Shown: positions 8,664 through 17,702, numbered from the stretch's first letter. The stretch: 64,000 bases of DNA from Variovorax sp. MHTC-1 (GCF_003984645.1 NZ_RWKI01000021.1:18887-82886), one strand, 5' to 3'. A program made the numbers and translations. Notes: generated by a model from the sequence alone, not told the origin.

Positions 8664-10277
8664 ATGAAATTCGACTACGCCAATCCATATCCTTCGATCC
8701 GCATCCCCGTCTTCGCACGCAACGTGGTTTCGACCTCGCATCCGCTCGCCGCGCAGGCCGGGCTGCGCATGCTTCAGCAAGGCGGCAATGCCGCCGATGC
8801 GGCCATCGCGACGGCCGCCGTGATGACCCTGGTCGAACCGGTCAGCAACGGCCTGGGCAGCGACGCTTTCTGCATCCTGTGGGACGGCGAGAAGCTGCAC
8901 GGGCTCAATGCATCCGGCACGGCGCCGCAGGCCTGGACGCCCGAGTACTTCCGCCGCAAGTACGGCGCCGATGCGAAGGCACCGCCGCAGCGCGGCATCG
9001 ACTCGGTCACGGTGCCGGGCGCCGTCGGCGGCTGGGTCGCGCTGTCCGAGCACTTCGGCAAGCTGCCCTTCGAAGACCTGATGGCACCGGCCATCGAGAT
9101 TGCCGAGCGCGGCTACCTGATGCCGCCGGTGGTGCAGCAGAAGTGGGCCGCGGCCACGCCGATCCTGCAGTCGCAGCCCGGCTTCGCGCAGGCCTTCCTG
9201 CCCTGGGGCCGTGCGCCCGAAGTCGGCGAGCTGTTCCGCTTTGCGGCAGCGGCGCGCGCGCTGAAGGCCATCGCCGCGACCAAGGGCGATGCCTTCTACA
9301 GCGGCGAGATCGCCGAGGCGCTGGAGAAGTTTTCCAACGCCAACGGCGGCAGCCTCAAGGTGCGCGATCTCGCCAACTGGAAGCCCGAGTGGGTGGCGCC
9401 GATCTCGCAGGACTACCGCGGGCACACGCTGCACGAGATGCCGCCCAACGGCCAAGGCATCGCGGCGCTGATCGCGCTCGGCATCCTGCAGAACTTCGAC
9501 ATGGCGTCGTTTCCGGTCGACTCTGTCGCTTCGCAGCACCTGCAGATCGAGGCCATGAAGCTCGCTTTCGCCGACACCTACCGCTATGTCTCGGAGCCAT
9601 CGTCGATGGAGGTGACGCCCTTGCAAATGCTCGATGGCGCCTACCTCGCCTCGCGTGCCAAACTCATCGACGTGAACAAGGCGCAGGACTTCAAGGCGGG
9701 CAACCCGGTCAAGGGCGGCACCATCTACCTCACCGCGGCCGACGAGAGCGGCATGATGGTGAGCTTCATCCAGAGCAACTACATGGGCTTCGGTTCCGGC
9801 TGCGTCGAGCCGGAATTCGGCATCAGCCTGCAGAACCGCGGCCACGGCTTCAGCCTCGACGACAAGAGCCCCAACCTGGTGGCGCCGCGCAAGCGGCCAT
9901 TCCACACCATCATCCCGGCCTTCCTCACGAAGGATGGGCAGCCGGTGATGAGCTTCGGCGTGATGGGCGGCAACATGCAGCCGCAGGGTCACATGCAGAC
10001 GCTGGTGCGCATGCTGGACTACGGCCAGAACCCGCAGGCGGCCTGCGATGCGCCGCGCTGGCGCTTCAACAACGGTCTCGAGATCAATGTCGAGGCCGCC
10101 ATGAACCCGGAGACGGCGCGTGGTCTCGCGGAGCTCGGCCACAAGGTCGACGTGATCAACGACTCCTACCAGGACTTCGGCGCCGGCCAGTTCATCTGCC
10201 GCGCGGGCGATCCGGCGGTCGAAGGCTACGTGGCCGCAAGCGATCCGCGCCGCGACGGCCTGGCCGCGGGCTATTGA
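8664..10277 (+). CDS. Gamma-glutamyltransferase family protein
   Basis: N-terminal-nucleophile hydrolase of the gamma-glutamyltranspeptidase family, 537 aa. The N-terminal region (HPLAAQAGLRMLQQGGNAADAAIATAAVMTLVEP) is the classic GGT opening. The auto-cleavage site is probably before T353 in GGTIYLTAADESG, which would give subunits of about 38 and 20 kDa. The family GF-GSG loop (NYMGFGSG) follows. Unlike E. coli Ggt there is no signal peptide, so it is probably cytoplasmic, as in the YwrD-like branch. It may hydrolyse a gamma-glutamyl or other amide substrate imported through the neighbouring TctC/TctAB; this link is inferred from the 4-bp spacing to tctC. Confidence 0.9.
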   Translation: MKFDYANPYPSIRIPVFARNVVSTSHPLAAQAGLRMLQQGGNAADAAIATAAVMTLVEPVSNGLGSDAFCILWDGEKLHGLNASGTAPQAWTPEYFRRKYGADAKAPPQRGIDSVTVPGAVGGWVALSEHFGKLPFEDLMAPAIEIAERGYLMPPVVQQKWAAATPILQSQPGFAQAFLPWGRAPEVGELFRFAAAARALKAIAATKGDAFYSGEIAEALEKFSNANGGSLKVRDLANWKPEWVAPISQDYRGHTLHEMPPNGQGIAALIALGILQNFDMASFPVDSVASQHLQIEAMKLAFADTYRYVSEPSSMEVTPLQMLDGAYLASRAKLIDVNKAQDFKAGNPVKGGTIYLTAADESGMMVSFIQSNYMGFGSGCVEPEFGISLQNRGHGFSLDDKSPNLVAPRKRPFHTIIPAFLTKDGQPVMSFGVMGGNMQPQGHMQTLVRMLDYGQNPQAACDAPRWRFNNGLEINVEAAMNPETARGLAELGHKVDVINDSYQDFGAGQFICRAGDPAVEGYVAASDPRRDGLAAGY

Positions 10278-10284
10278 TGGCACT

Positions 10285-10375
10285 CCCCCAGGCTCCGCGC
10301 ACTTCGTGTCGCTTCTCCAACCCCCTCACCGGGGGCAACACCAGCGGACCGGCAAAGCCGGTTCCGCGGTGTTCC
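10285..10375 (+). repeat. Palindromic intergenic repeat, copy B
   Basis: Second copy of the element at 7524-7613, same orientation, with the same two hairpins. It begins 8 bp after the stop of the gamma-glutamyltransferase-like gene and ends 2 bp before the GTG start of the EamA gene, so it supplies the entire leader of that gene. Confidence 0.85.
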
Positions 10376-10377
10376 CC

Positions 10378-11289
10378 GTGAAGAGCAGCCATTCGGCGGT
10401 TCGCGCCAGCATCGGACCCGGCCTGGCCCTCGCCACAGCCGGCGCGATCGCGTTCAGCGGCAAGGCCATCATCGTCAAGCTGGCCTACCGCTACGGCGTC
10501 GACGCGGTCACGCTCATCATGCTGCGCATGCTGTTCGCGCTGCCGCTGTTCGCGCTCATGGCCTGGTGGGCCGGGCGCGGCAAGCCGGCGCTGACGCGGC
10601 GTGACTGGCTCGGCGTGTTCGGGCTCGGTTTTTCGGGCTACTACCTGTCGAGCTTCCTGGACTTCGCAGGCCTGGCCTACATCACGGCCAGCCTGGAGCG
10701 GCTGATCCTGTACCTCAATCCCACGCTGGTGCTGCTGTTCGGCTGGATCGCCTACCGCCGGCGCATCACGCGCTGGCAGGTGGCGGGCATGGCCGTCAGC
10801 TACGCCGGCGTGCTGCTCGTGTTCGGCCACGAAGTGCAGCTGGGCCAGAGCGCGGCTGCGGCCTGGGGCACGCTGCTGGTGTTCCTGAGCGCGGTGAGCT
10901 ATGCGGTCTACCTCGTCGCCAGCGGCGAGTTCGTCAAACGGCTCGGCTCGCTGCGGCTGGTGGGGCTCGCGACCAGCGTGGCCTGCTTGCTGTGCATCGC
11001 GCAGTTCGTCTTGCTGCGGCCGATGAGCGCGGCTCTGCAGGTGGCGCCCGAGGTGGTCTGGCTGTCGGTGCTCAACGCCACGCTGTGCACCGCGCTGCCC
11101 GTCCTGGCGGTGATGATGGCCATCGAGCGCATCGGCCCCGCGATGGCGGCGCAAACGGGTATGGTCGGGCCGATGTCGACCATCCTGATGGGCGTGCTGA
11201 TCCTCGGCGAGCCCTTCACCGCATGGATCGCGGCCGGCACCGCCCTTGTCATCGCCGGCATTTTTGTTTTCACACGAACGGGGCGCTGA
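10378..11289 (+). CDS. EamA/DMT family permease
   Basis: Inner-membrane transporter of the drug/metabolite transporter superfamily, 303 aa with ten predicted helices in two EamA repeats (about 15-145 and 160-295). Substrate unknown; members export amino acids, metabolites or toxic compounds. The proposed start is GTG 10378, because an earlier in-frame codon (10306) would encode the repeat element as protein. The leader consists of repeat copy B, with no clear Shine-Dalgarno, so the start is less certain than the gene. The SDR gene follows after 19 bp and is probably co-transcribed. Confidence 0.85.
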   Translation: MKSSHSAVRASIGPGLALATAGAIAFSGKAIIVKLAYRYGVDAVTLIMLRMLFALPLFALMAWWAGRGKPALTRRDWLGVFGLGFSGYYLSSFLDFAGLAYITASLERLILYLNPTLVLLFGWIAYRRRITRWQVAGMAVSYAGVLLVFGHEVQLGQSAAAAWGTLLVFLSAVSYAVYLVASGEFVKRLGSLRLVGLATSVACLLCIAQFVLLRPMSAALQVAPEVVWLSVLNATLCTALPVLAVMMAIERIGPAMAAQTGMVGPMSTILMGVLILGEPFTAWIAAGTALVIAGIFVFTRTGR

Positions 11290-11308
11290 ACGCCCGAAGG
11301 AGAGAACC

Positions 11309-12100
11309 ATGGATTTTGGAATTGCAGGCAGGACCGCGCTGGTGTGCGGCGCAAGCAAGGGCCTCGGCTACGGCTGCGCGGAAGCGCTGGTGCGCGAGGG
11401 CGTGAACGTTGTGATCGTCGCGCGCGGCGCCGAGGCGCTGGAGGCTGCCGCGAAGAAACTGCAGGCGATTACCGGCGGTGCGACGCCTTTCGTCAAGCAC
11501 GTGGCGGCCGACATCACCACCTCGGAAGGCCGCGCCGCCGTGTTCGCGCTGCAGCAGGACTTCGACATCGTGGTCACCAACGCCGGCGGCCCGCCGCCCG
11601 GCGATTTCCGCGATTGGGATCGCGAGGCCTGGATCAAGGCGGTCGATGCCAACATGCTGACGCCGATCGAACTGATCAAGGCCACGGTCGACGGCATGGC
11701 CGCGCGCGGCTTCGGCCGCATCGTCAACATCACCTCGAGCTCGGTGAAGGCGCCGATCGACATCCTCGGCCTTTCCAACGGCGCGCGCAGCGGCCTCACC
11801 GGCTTCGTCGCCGGCGTCGCGCGCACTCCGGTCGCGGCGAAGGGCGTGACCATCAACAACCTGCTGCCGGGCTCCTTCGACACCGACCGCCTCAAGGGCA
11901 CCATGGCCGGCGCGGCGAAGAAATCCGGCCAGGATGTCGAAGCGGTCATGGAGAGCCGCAAGAAGAACATCCCGGCCCGGCGCTTCGGCACGCCGGAGGA
12001 GTTCGGCGCCATCTGCGCCTTCTTGTGCAGCGTGCAGGCGGGGTATGTGACGGGGCAGAACGTGCTGGCGGACGGCGGTGCCTATCCGGGCACCTACTAG
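11309..12100 (+). CDS. SDR-family protein with degenerate catalytic tetrad
   Basis: Rossmann-fold protein of the short-chain dehydrogenase/reductase family, 263 aa. The ATG has a good AAGGAG Shine-Dalgarno. The nucleotide loop reads VCGASKGLGYG, close to TGxxxGxG with the leading Thr replaced, and VVTNAGG matches NNAG. The catalytic Ser (about S144) is present, but the YxxxK motif is replaced by S-N-G-A-R around residues 156-160. This matches a recognised BKR-like SDR subgroup that lacks a perfect tetrad. It is commonly annotated as a 3-oxoacyl-ACP reductase, which the missing Tyr/Lys makes doubtful. It has a typical C-terminal DGGAYPGTY tail. Confidence 0.85.
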   Translation: MDFGIAGRTALVCGASKGLGYGCAEALVREGVNVVIVARGAEALEAAAKKLQAITGGATPFVKHVAADITTSEGRAAVFALQQDFDIVVTNAGGPPPGDFRDWDREAWIKAVDANMLTPIELIKATVDGMAARGFGRIVNITSSSVKAPIDILGLSNGARSGLTGFVAGVARTPVAAKGVTINNLLPGSFDTDRLKGTMAGAAKKSGQDVEAVMESRKKNIPARRFGTPEEFGAICAFLCSVQAGYVTGQNVLADGGAYPGTY

Positions 12101-12116
12101 GGCCTCTCGACAAGCT

Positions 12117-13016
12117 CTAGCGCCGCGAAGAAACCCAGATCCCACCCACGATCAGCACAAAGGCGACGCCGTGGTACCAGTGCGGCGTCTCCTTCAGGAA
12201 TGCCGCTGACATCAGCGCGGCGAACAGCGGCGTGAGATTGGTGAAGAACCCGGCCACCTGCGGCCCGGCACGCTGCACGCCTGCGCCCCAGCAGCGGTAG
12301 GCGACGATGGCCGGCCCGATGACGATGAAGGCCAGCGCGGCGGCCAGGAGCCAACCCCCGCCGATGTACGCGTCGCCGAGCGCCCACTCGCCGGCCGCGA
12401 AGGCGCCCGACCACGCGGCGCCGAAAACCAGCTGCGCCATGAGGAACGCCGACCAGTCCTGGCGCACCGCCGCGGGTTCGTGGGTGCGCGCCAGCATCCA
12501 GCTGTAGAACGCCCACGCGATCGTCGCCAGCATCATGTAGAGATCGCCCGGCACCAGCCGCAGCGCGAGCAGCTCGCTCCACCGGCCTCGGCTGAGGACC
12601 AGCAGCACGCCGAGCATCGAGAGCGCGGCGCCGGCGAGGTCACGCGACTTCACCCGGGCGCCGAAGAACAGCGTGCCGGTCGCGAGCATCCACAGCGGCA
12701 TGCTGGAGCCGACCAGCGTGACGTTGATCGGCGTCGAGGTCTGCAGCGCCAGGTACTGGAATGCGTTGTAGCAGCCGTTGCCGAGCAGGCCAAGAATGGC
12801 GAAGCGCTTCCAGTGCGCCCACAGCGGACTCCCGCGACGCAGCACGGCGGCCGCGATCGGCAGCAGCAGCACGAACGCGAGCAGCCAGCGGACGAAGTTC
12901 AGCGTCATCGGCGACACCATTTCGCGTACCAGGCGGCCGACCACCGCATTGCCGGCCCACAGCAGCGGTGGCACCGTGAGAAGAAGGGCGGTGCCCGGGG
13001 TAAGACGCTGCTGCAT
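12117..13016 (-). CDS. EamA/DMT family permease
   Basis: Second DMT-superfamily transporter, 299 aa, ten predicted helices in two EamA repeats. The start at 13016 (MQQRLTPGTALLLTVPPLLWAGNAVVGRL) places the first helix at the N-terminus; longer in-frame extensions are Pro/Arg-rich and unlikely. The conserved LLWAGNAVVGR opening and the PINVTLVGSSMPLWM segment match the YdcZ/RhaT-like EamA group. It converges with the SDR gene (16-bp gap) and diverges from the quinone oxidoreductase gene (128 bp). It differs in sequence from the EamA gene at 10378, so the two are not recent duplicates. Substrate unknown. Confidence 0.88.
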   Translation of the reverse strand: MQQRLTPGTALLLTVPPLLWAGNAVVGRLVREMVSPMTLNFVRWLLAFVLLLPIAAAVLRRGSPLWAHWKRFAILGLLGNGCYNAFQYLALQTSTPINVTLVGSSMPLWMLATGTLFFGARVKSRDLAGAALSMLGVLLVLSRGRWSELLALRLVPGDLYMMLATIAWAFYSWMLARTHEPAAVRQDWSAFLMAQLVFGAAWSGAFAAGEWALGDAYIGGGWLLAAALAFIVIGPAIVAYRCWGAGVQRAGPQVAGFFTNLTPLFAALMSAAFLKETPHWYHGVAFVLIVGGIWVSSRR

Positions 13017-13144
13017 GGGTCCCGGACTGTACCGGCTCGGCAGCTGCATTTCAGGGCGCGGGCTATTAGTCGGCAGTCCGTGGCAGCATAGGCACCTCGT
13101 TTTCATCAACCCCAATGCACTGTCAGCACGAGGAGCCATCACCC

Positions 13145-14128
13145 ATGAGCAAAGCCGTCCGCATCGACCGCACCGGCGGTCCCGAGGAACTGAAGATCGT
13201 CGACGTCGAGGTCGGCGAGCCCGGCCCCGGAGAGATCCGCATCCGCCACCACGCCGTGGGCCTCAACTTCATCGACACCTACCAGCGCAGCGGCCTCTAC
13301 CCCTTCGCGATGCCGCTGCAGCTCGGCATGGAAGCCGCGGGCGTGGTCGAGGCGGTGGGCGAGGGCGTCACGCACCTGAAGCCCGGCGACCGTGCCGCCT
13401 ATGCGAGCCAGCCGCCGGGCGCCTACAGCGAGCTGCGCGTGATGCCGGCCAAGTGCGTGTGCAAGCTGCCGGATGCGATCTCCTTCGAGACCGGCGCCGC
13501 GATGATGCTCAAGGGCCTGACGGCGCAGTACCTGCTCAAGAAGACGCTGCCGGTCGAAGGGCTGCAGCCGGGCGACTTCCTCGTCTTCCACGCGGCCGCG
13601 GGCGGCGTGGGCCTGATCGCCTGCCAATGGGCCAAGGCGCTGGGCTTGCAGCTGATCGGCACCGCCGGCACCGATGCCAAGTGCAAGCTGGCGCTTGCGA
13701 ACGGCGCCGCGCACGCGATCAACTACAGCACCGAGAACTTCGCAGAGCGCGTCAAGGAGATCACGGGCGGCAAGGGCGTGAAGGTGGTCTACGACTCGGT
13801 CGGCAAGGACACCTTCGAGGGCTCGCTCGCCTGCCTGCGCCCCTTCGGCCTGCTTGCCATCTTCGGCAACGGCTCGGGGCCGGTGCCGCCGGTCAACCTC
13901 GGCACGCTGGCCTCCAAAGGCTCGCTCTATGTGACGCGGCCGACGCTCTTCACCCACATCGCGACGCGCGAGAGCACGCAGGCGATGGCCGACGACCTGT
14001 TCGCGGCGGTGACGAGCGGCGCAGTGAAGATCCCGATCGACCAGCGCTACGCGTTGGCCGATGTGCAGCAGGCGCATCGCGATCTCGAGGCGCGCAAGAC
14101 CACCGGGTGCACGATCCTGACCCTCTGA
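13145..14128 (+). CDS. Zeta-crystallin-type NAD(P)H:quinone oxidoreductase
   Basis: Medium-chain reductase of the Qor family, 327 aa, cytoplasmic. It likely reduces quinones by one electron using NADPH. Seen: a GroES-like N-terminal domain (residues 1-130, with VGLNFIDTYQRSGLYP), then a Rossmann domain with the AAAGGVG nucleotide motif at about residues 148-154. The structural and catalytic zinc ligands of alcohol dehydrogenases are absent, as expected for QOR. GAGGAG upstream supports the ATG at 13145. It is convergent with the Na/Pi cotransporter gene (3-bp gap). Confidence 0.92.
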   Translation: MSKAVRIDRTGGPEELKIVDVEVGEPGPGEIRIRHHAVGLNFIDTYQRSGLYPFAMPLQLGMEAAGVVEAVGEGVTHLKPGDRAAYASQPPGAYSELRVMPAKCVCKLPDAISFETGAAMMLKGLTAQYLLKKTLPVEGLQPGDFLVFHAAAGGVGLIACQWAKALGLQLIGTAGTDAKCKLALANGAAHAINYSTENFAERVKEITGGKGVKVVYDSVGKDTFEGSLACLRPFGLLAIFGNGSGPVPPVNLGTLASKGSLYVTRPTLFTHIATRESTQAMADDLFAAVTSGAVKIPIDQRYALADVQQAHRDLEARKTTGCTILTL

Positions 14129-14131
14129 TAT

Positions 14132-15790
14132 TTATTCGAGCGCGGTGAGGCGCGACTCGCGCAATCGGCTCGGCGCCAGCGCGCCGGCCGAATCGAGGAT
14201 CGGGTAGGCGATCGAGCAGATGTGCGAGTTGATGCGCTTCAAGTCGCTGATCAGGTCGATGTGCAGCGAGCTGGTTTCGATGCTCGACGCGGTCTGGTCC
14301 GAGAGCCGCCCCAGATGCGTGGTCGCGTACGCGCGCTCGAGGTCGCGGAAGCGCGCCTTCTCTTCGAGCAGCTTCTGGGCGTCGCGCACGCTGCCGTTCA
14401 GGAACACGCTCATGCTGAGCCGCAGGTTCGCGACCAGCCGCTCGTGCAGCTCCACGATCTCGCGCGTGCCGGCATCCGAGAAATTGCGCTGCTTCTTGAT
14501 CTTCTTGTCCTCGATGTCGATCACCACGCGCTCGATGATGTCGCCGATCTGCTCCATGTTGATGGTGAAGCTGATGATGTCGGTCCAGCGCCGGCTCTCC
14601 TCGTCGCCCAGCGCCTCCCGCGAGATCTTGGTCAGGTAGTACTTGATGGCCGAGTACAGCTCGTCGACGGTGTCGTCGAGCTTGCGCAGCTCGGCGGCCA
14701 GGCGCAGGTCGTTGTCGCGGATCACCTTGAGCATGCCGATCAGCATGGTCTCGACGATGTCGGCTTGGTGCAGCGCCTCGCGCGCTGCATTGGAGATGGC
14801 GAGCGAAGGCGTGGACAACGCCGAGGGGTCGAGGTGGTGCGGCCGCTGCATGGCCGTGGGCTCGGCCACCACGGGCAAGAGCCGCGTCACCAGCTTCGCG
14901 ACCCCGTCCGTGAGCCCGATGAAACCGATGCTGACGACCACGTTGAAAGCGAGGTGGAAAAGCACCACCAGCTGCGTCGCATCGCCGATGTAGGGCTTGG
15001 CCTCGCGCAGGTACAGGCCGACGAAGGGCGTCGCGATCGCCACGCCGAGCAGCTTGAAGACCAAGTTGCCGACCGTGACCTGCCGCACCGGGGCGGCCGC
15101 CTTCGCGGTGGTCAATACCGCGAGCAGACCGCTGCCGAGGTTGGCGCCCAGCACCAGGCCGAGCGCGACGTCGAGCGGCACCACGTTCGAGCTGGCCATC
15201 GCCGCGACCAGCAGCACCACCGCCAGGCTGGAATAGGCGGCGATCGCGAGCGCGGCGCCAATGGTGATCTCGAGCAGCACGTCGCTGCTGAGCGAGGCCA
15301 GCAAGGCCAGCACCGGCGGCGAGGAGAACAGCGGCCCCGTGGCTTCCACCACCAGCTGCAGTGCCAGCAGCATGAGGCCGAGGCCGATCAGCACGCGCCC
15401 GATGCGCCCCGCCGCAGTCGAGGCCCGCGTGATGAAGAGCACCACGCCGACGAAGATGAAGAGCGGCGACAGCCACGACAGATCGGCCGAGAACAGGACC
15501 GACATCAGCGCCGTGCCCACATCGGCGCCGCGCATCACCGCCAGCGCGGCCGGCAGCGCGACCAGGCCCTGCCCGACGAAGGAGGAAGTCATCAGCGAGG
15601 TGGCGGTGCTCGACTGCACCAGCGCCGTCACGCCGATGCCCGAGAGGGCCGCGGTGAAGCGATTGCGCATGCTGTGCACCAGGATCTTGCGCAGATTGGC
15701 GCCGAAGACGCGCAGCACGCCGGTGCGAACGAGATGGGTACCCCATACCAGCAGCGCCACGGCTGCCAGCAGATTCAACAGATGCTTCAT
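14132..15790 (-). CDS. Na+/phosphate cotransporter family protein (NptA-like) with PhoU-like domain
   Basis: Integral-membrane phosphate transporter of the SLC34/NptA type, 552 aa. Two inverted Na/Pi repeats occupy about residues 1-310. The first has TALVQSSTATSLMTSSF, carrying the QSS motif that coordinates phosphate; the second repeat contains GANLGSGLLAVL. Residues about 350-540 form a cytoplasmic PhoU-like helical domain (ADIVETMLIGMLKVIRDND, NMEQIGDIIERVVIDI). Bacterial homologues are proposed to move phosphate in or out. It lies 35 bp downstream of the phosphodiesterase gene on the same strand and could belong to the ABC/phosphodiesterase transcript. Confidence 0.92.
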   Translation of the reverse strand: MKHLLNLLAAVALLVWGTHLVRTGVLRVFGANLRKILVHSMRNRFTAALSGIGVTALVQSSTATSLMTSSFVGQGLVALPAALAVMRGADVGTALMSVLFSADLSWLSPLFIFVGVVLFITRASTAAGRIGRVLIGLGLMLLALQLVVEATGPLFSSPPVLALLASLSSDVLLEITIGAALAIAAYSSLAVVLLVAAMASSNVVPLDVALGLVLGANLGSGLLAVLTTAKAAAPVRQVTVGNLVFKLLGVAIATPFVGLYLREAKPYIGDATQLVVLFHLAFNVVVSIGFIGLTDGVAKLVTRLLPVVAEPTAMQRPHHLDPSALSTPSLAISNAAREALHQADIVETMLIGMLKVIRDNDLRLAAELRKLDDTVDELYSAIKYYLTKISREALGDEESRRWTDIISFTINMEQIGDIIERVVIDIEDKKIKKQRNFSDAGTREIVELHERLVANLRLSMSVFLNGSVRDAQKLLEEKARFRDLERAYATTHLGRLSDQTASSIETSSLHIDLISDLKRINSHICSIAYPILDSAGALAPSRLRESRLTALE

Positions 15791-15825
15791 GGAAGCGGAG
15801 GACTATACGCCGCGCCCGCGCCGCT

Positions 15826-16647
15826 TCAGTCGATCAGCGCCCCGTGGTCGTGGAACGGGTAGGGGCCCTCGAAGCTGCCGCTCGGCACGAGGTGGGTCAC
15901 CAGGCGCTCGCCGGCCCAGGCATGGACGCGAAAGCCCGGCGGCTCCAGCATCCAGGCCGAGGGCGCGTCCGGCGCCAGGTCGAGTGCGACCTGGTGCGCC
16001 GGGGACGGCGCGGTGGAGGCGATGCTGCCGCCGAAGCGCACGTCGATGGCGCGATGCAGGTGGCCGCAGATGATGCGCTCGACATTGGGATGCCGCGCGA
16101 TCAGGGCTTCGAGGGCTTCGCTGCCTTCCAGCAGCCCGATCTCGTCCATGTGGCCGATCAGGGTCTCGAAGGGCGGATGGTGCATCGCGACCACCACGGG
16201 CTCGCCGCGGTAGCGCGCGAGCTGCGCTTCGAGCCACTCGAGCCGCTGTTCGCAGAGGGTGCCGTGGCTGTGGCCGGGCACGCAGGTATCGAGCGCGAGC
16301 AGGCGCAGCTCGCCGACCTTCACGGCGTATTGGACGAAGCCTTCGCTGCCCAGGTAGCCATGCGCGGGAAAGCTGCGGCGCAGCTGGTCCCGGTCGTCGT
16401 GGTTGCCGGGCATCAGGTAGACCGGCATCGGAAGCGGCGCCAGCAGTTCTTCGAGATGCGCGTATTCGGCCGCGCGGCCGAAGTCGCTCAGGTCGCCGGT
16501 GATCACCACCGCGTCGGGCCGTTGCTTCAGATGCAGGACGGATTGCACCGCGCGCTGCAGGTAAGGCGCCGTGTCGAGCCGGCCGTAGGCGAGGCGGCCC
16601 TGTTCGCGAATGTGCAGGTCGCTCAGTTGAACGAGAAAGGTGGTCAT
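15826..16647 (-). CDS. Metallophosphodiesterase (GpdQ/CpdA-like)
   Basis: Cytoplasmic dinuclear metal phosphodiesterase, 273 aa. All calcineurin-like motifs are present in order: D-x-H in QLSDLHI, GDLSD, GNHDDR, MHHPPF and GHLH. The arrangement and length match the GpdQ/CpdA branch, which cleaves glycerophosphodiesters or cyclic nucleotides. The ATG at 16647 overlaps the stop of the ABC ATPase gene by 4 bp, so it is part of the importer operon. That context favours a role in hydrolysing the imported solute, presumably a phosphodiester, over cAMP signalling. The substrate assignment is inference. Confidence 0.9.
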   Translation of the reverse strand: MTTFLVQLSDLHIREQGRLAYGRLDTAPYLQRAVQSVLHLKQRPDAVVITGDLSDFGRAAEYAHLEELLAPLPMPVYLMPGNHDDRDQLRRSFPAHGYLGSEGFVQYAVKVGELRLLALDTCVPGHSHGTLCEQRLEWLEAQLARYRGEPVVVAMHHPPFETLIGHMDEIGLLEGSEALEALIARHPNVERIICGHLHRAIDVRFGGSIASTAPSPAHQVALDLAPDAPSAWMLEPPGFRVHAWAGERLVTHLVPSGSFEGPYPFHDHGALID

Positions 16648-17702
16648 GCGAACTCCTGAGAGGTCATGAGGCGATCGGGGTCGATGCGAACACCGACGCT
16701 GTCGCCCGGGCGGAAAGCGATGTCGCGGCCTACGTCGGCGACGAGCAGCGGTTGTCCCTCCGCGCGTAGCTTGAGTTGTACGCGGTCGCCGAGAAAGGTG
16801 CGCTGCTCGACGGTCGCTGCGCCCCAGCCGGCCTGGGGCGCACCGACTTCCAGGTCTTCGGGTCGGATGAGCAGCGTCGTGTGCGCCTTCCACGCCGGCG
16901 GGCAAGTGAAGGCCGCGCCGCCCAGGTGCAGCACGCCCACGGCGACCGCATCGGGCGCGCGCTGCAGCCGGTTCACGCGGCCGAGGAACTCGGCCACGAA
17001 GGGATGCTGCGGCGCGCGGTAGAGATCCTCGCCGCGCCCGATCTGCACGATGCGGCCGGCGCTCATCACGGCCAGCCGGTCGGCGATCGCCATCGCCTCC
17101 TGCTGGTCGTGCGTGACGTGGATCGCGGTGATGTGCAGCCGCCGCAGCAGCTCGGCCAGTTCGTCGCGCAGCGACTCCTTGAGCTTGGCATCGAGGGCGG
17201 CCAGCGGCTCGTCGAGCAGCAGCACGCGCGGGCGAACGGCCACCGCGCGCGCCAGCGCGACGCGCTGGCGCTGGCCGCCGGAGAGTTCGCTGGGCCGCTT
17301 CTTCTCCAGGCCGCCGAGCCGGGTGAGGTCGACCAACTCGCCGACGAGGCGCCGCTCTTCGGCGGGCGCCACGCCGCGGATGCGCAGGCCATAGCCGATG
17401 TTGGCTTCCACCGTCATCTGCGGGAAGAGGGCGTAGCTCTGGAACACCATGCCGACGCCGCGCTGCTCCACCGGCCGGTCGGTCACGTCCTGGTCGCCGA
17501 AGACGATGCGGCTGCCCTCGTCGGGCGACTCGAGGCCGGCGATCAGGCGAAGCAGCGTGGTCTTGCCGCAGCCCGAGGGGCCGAGCAGCGCCAGCACCTC
17601 GCCGGGCTCGACATGCAGCGTGGTCGGCAGCAGGCCGCGCGTGCCGTCGGCGTAGGTTTTCGCGCAGCTGGAAATATCGACGGGAATGCGCTCAAGTTCC
17701 AT
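16644..17702 (-). CDS. ABC transporter ATP-binding protein (PotA/UgpC/FbpC type)
   Basis: Importer ATPase, 352 aa. Walker A GPSGCGKTT, Q-loop VFQSYALFPQ, signature LSGGQRQRV, Walker B VLLLDEPLAALD and H-loop VTHDQ are all intact. A C-terminal TOBE-like regulatory domain (about 240-350) places it in the polyamine/iron/phosphonate-type group. The start at 17702 (MELERIPVDISS) overlaps the end of the upstream permease gene by 11 bp. It energises the two permeases encoded at 17692-19303. Confidence 0.93.
   Translation of the reverse strand: MELERIPVDISSCAKTYADGTRGLLPTTLHVEPGEVLALLGPSGCGKTTLLRLIAGLESPDEGSRIVFGDQDVTDRPVEQRGVGMVFQSYALFPQMTVEANIGYGLRIRGVAPAEERRLVGELVDLTRLGGLEKKRPSELSGGQRQRVALARAVAVRPRVLLLDEPLAALDAKLKESLRDELAELLRRLHITAIHVTHDQQEAMAIADRLAVMSAGRIVQIGRGEDLYRAPQHPFVAEFLGRVNRLQRAPDAVAVGVLHLGGAAFTCPPAWKAHTTLLIRPEDLEVGAPQAGWGAATVEQRTFLGDRVQLKLRAEGQPLLVADVGRDIAFRPGDSVGVRIDPDRLMTSQEFA

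Noticed and set aside
15826..16647. cAMP phosphodiesterase (CpdA) as the main role
   Set aside because: Its 4-bp overlap with an ABC importer ATPase makes a substrate-processing role more likely; not excluded.
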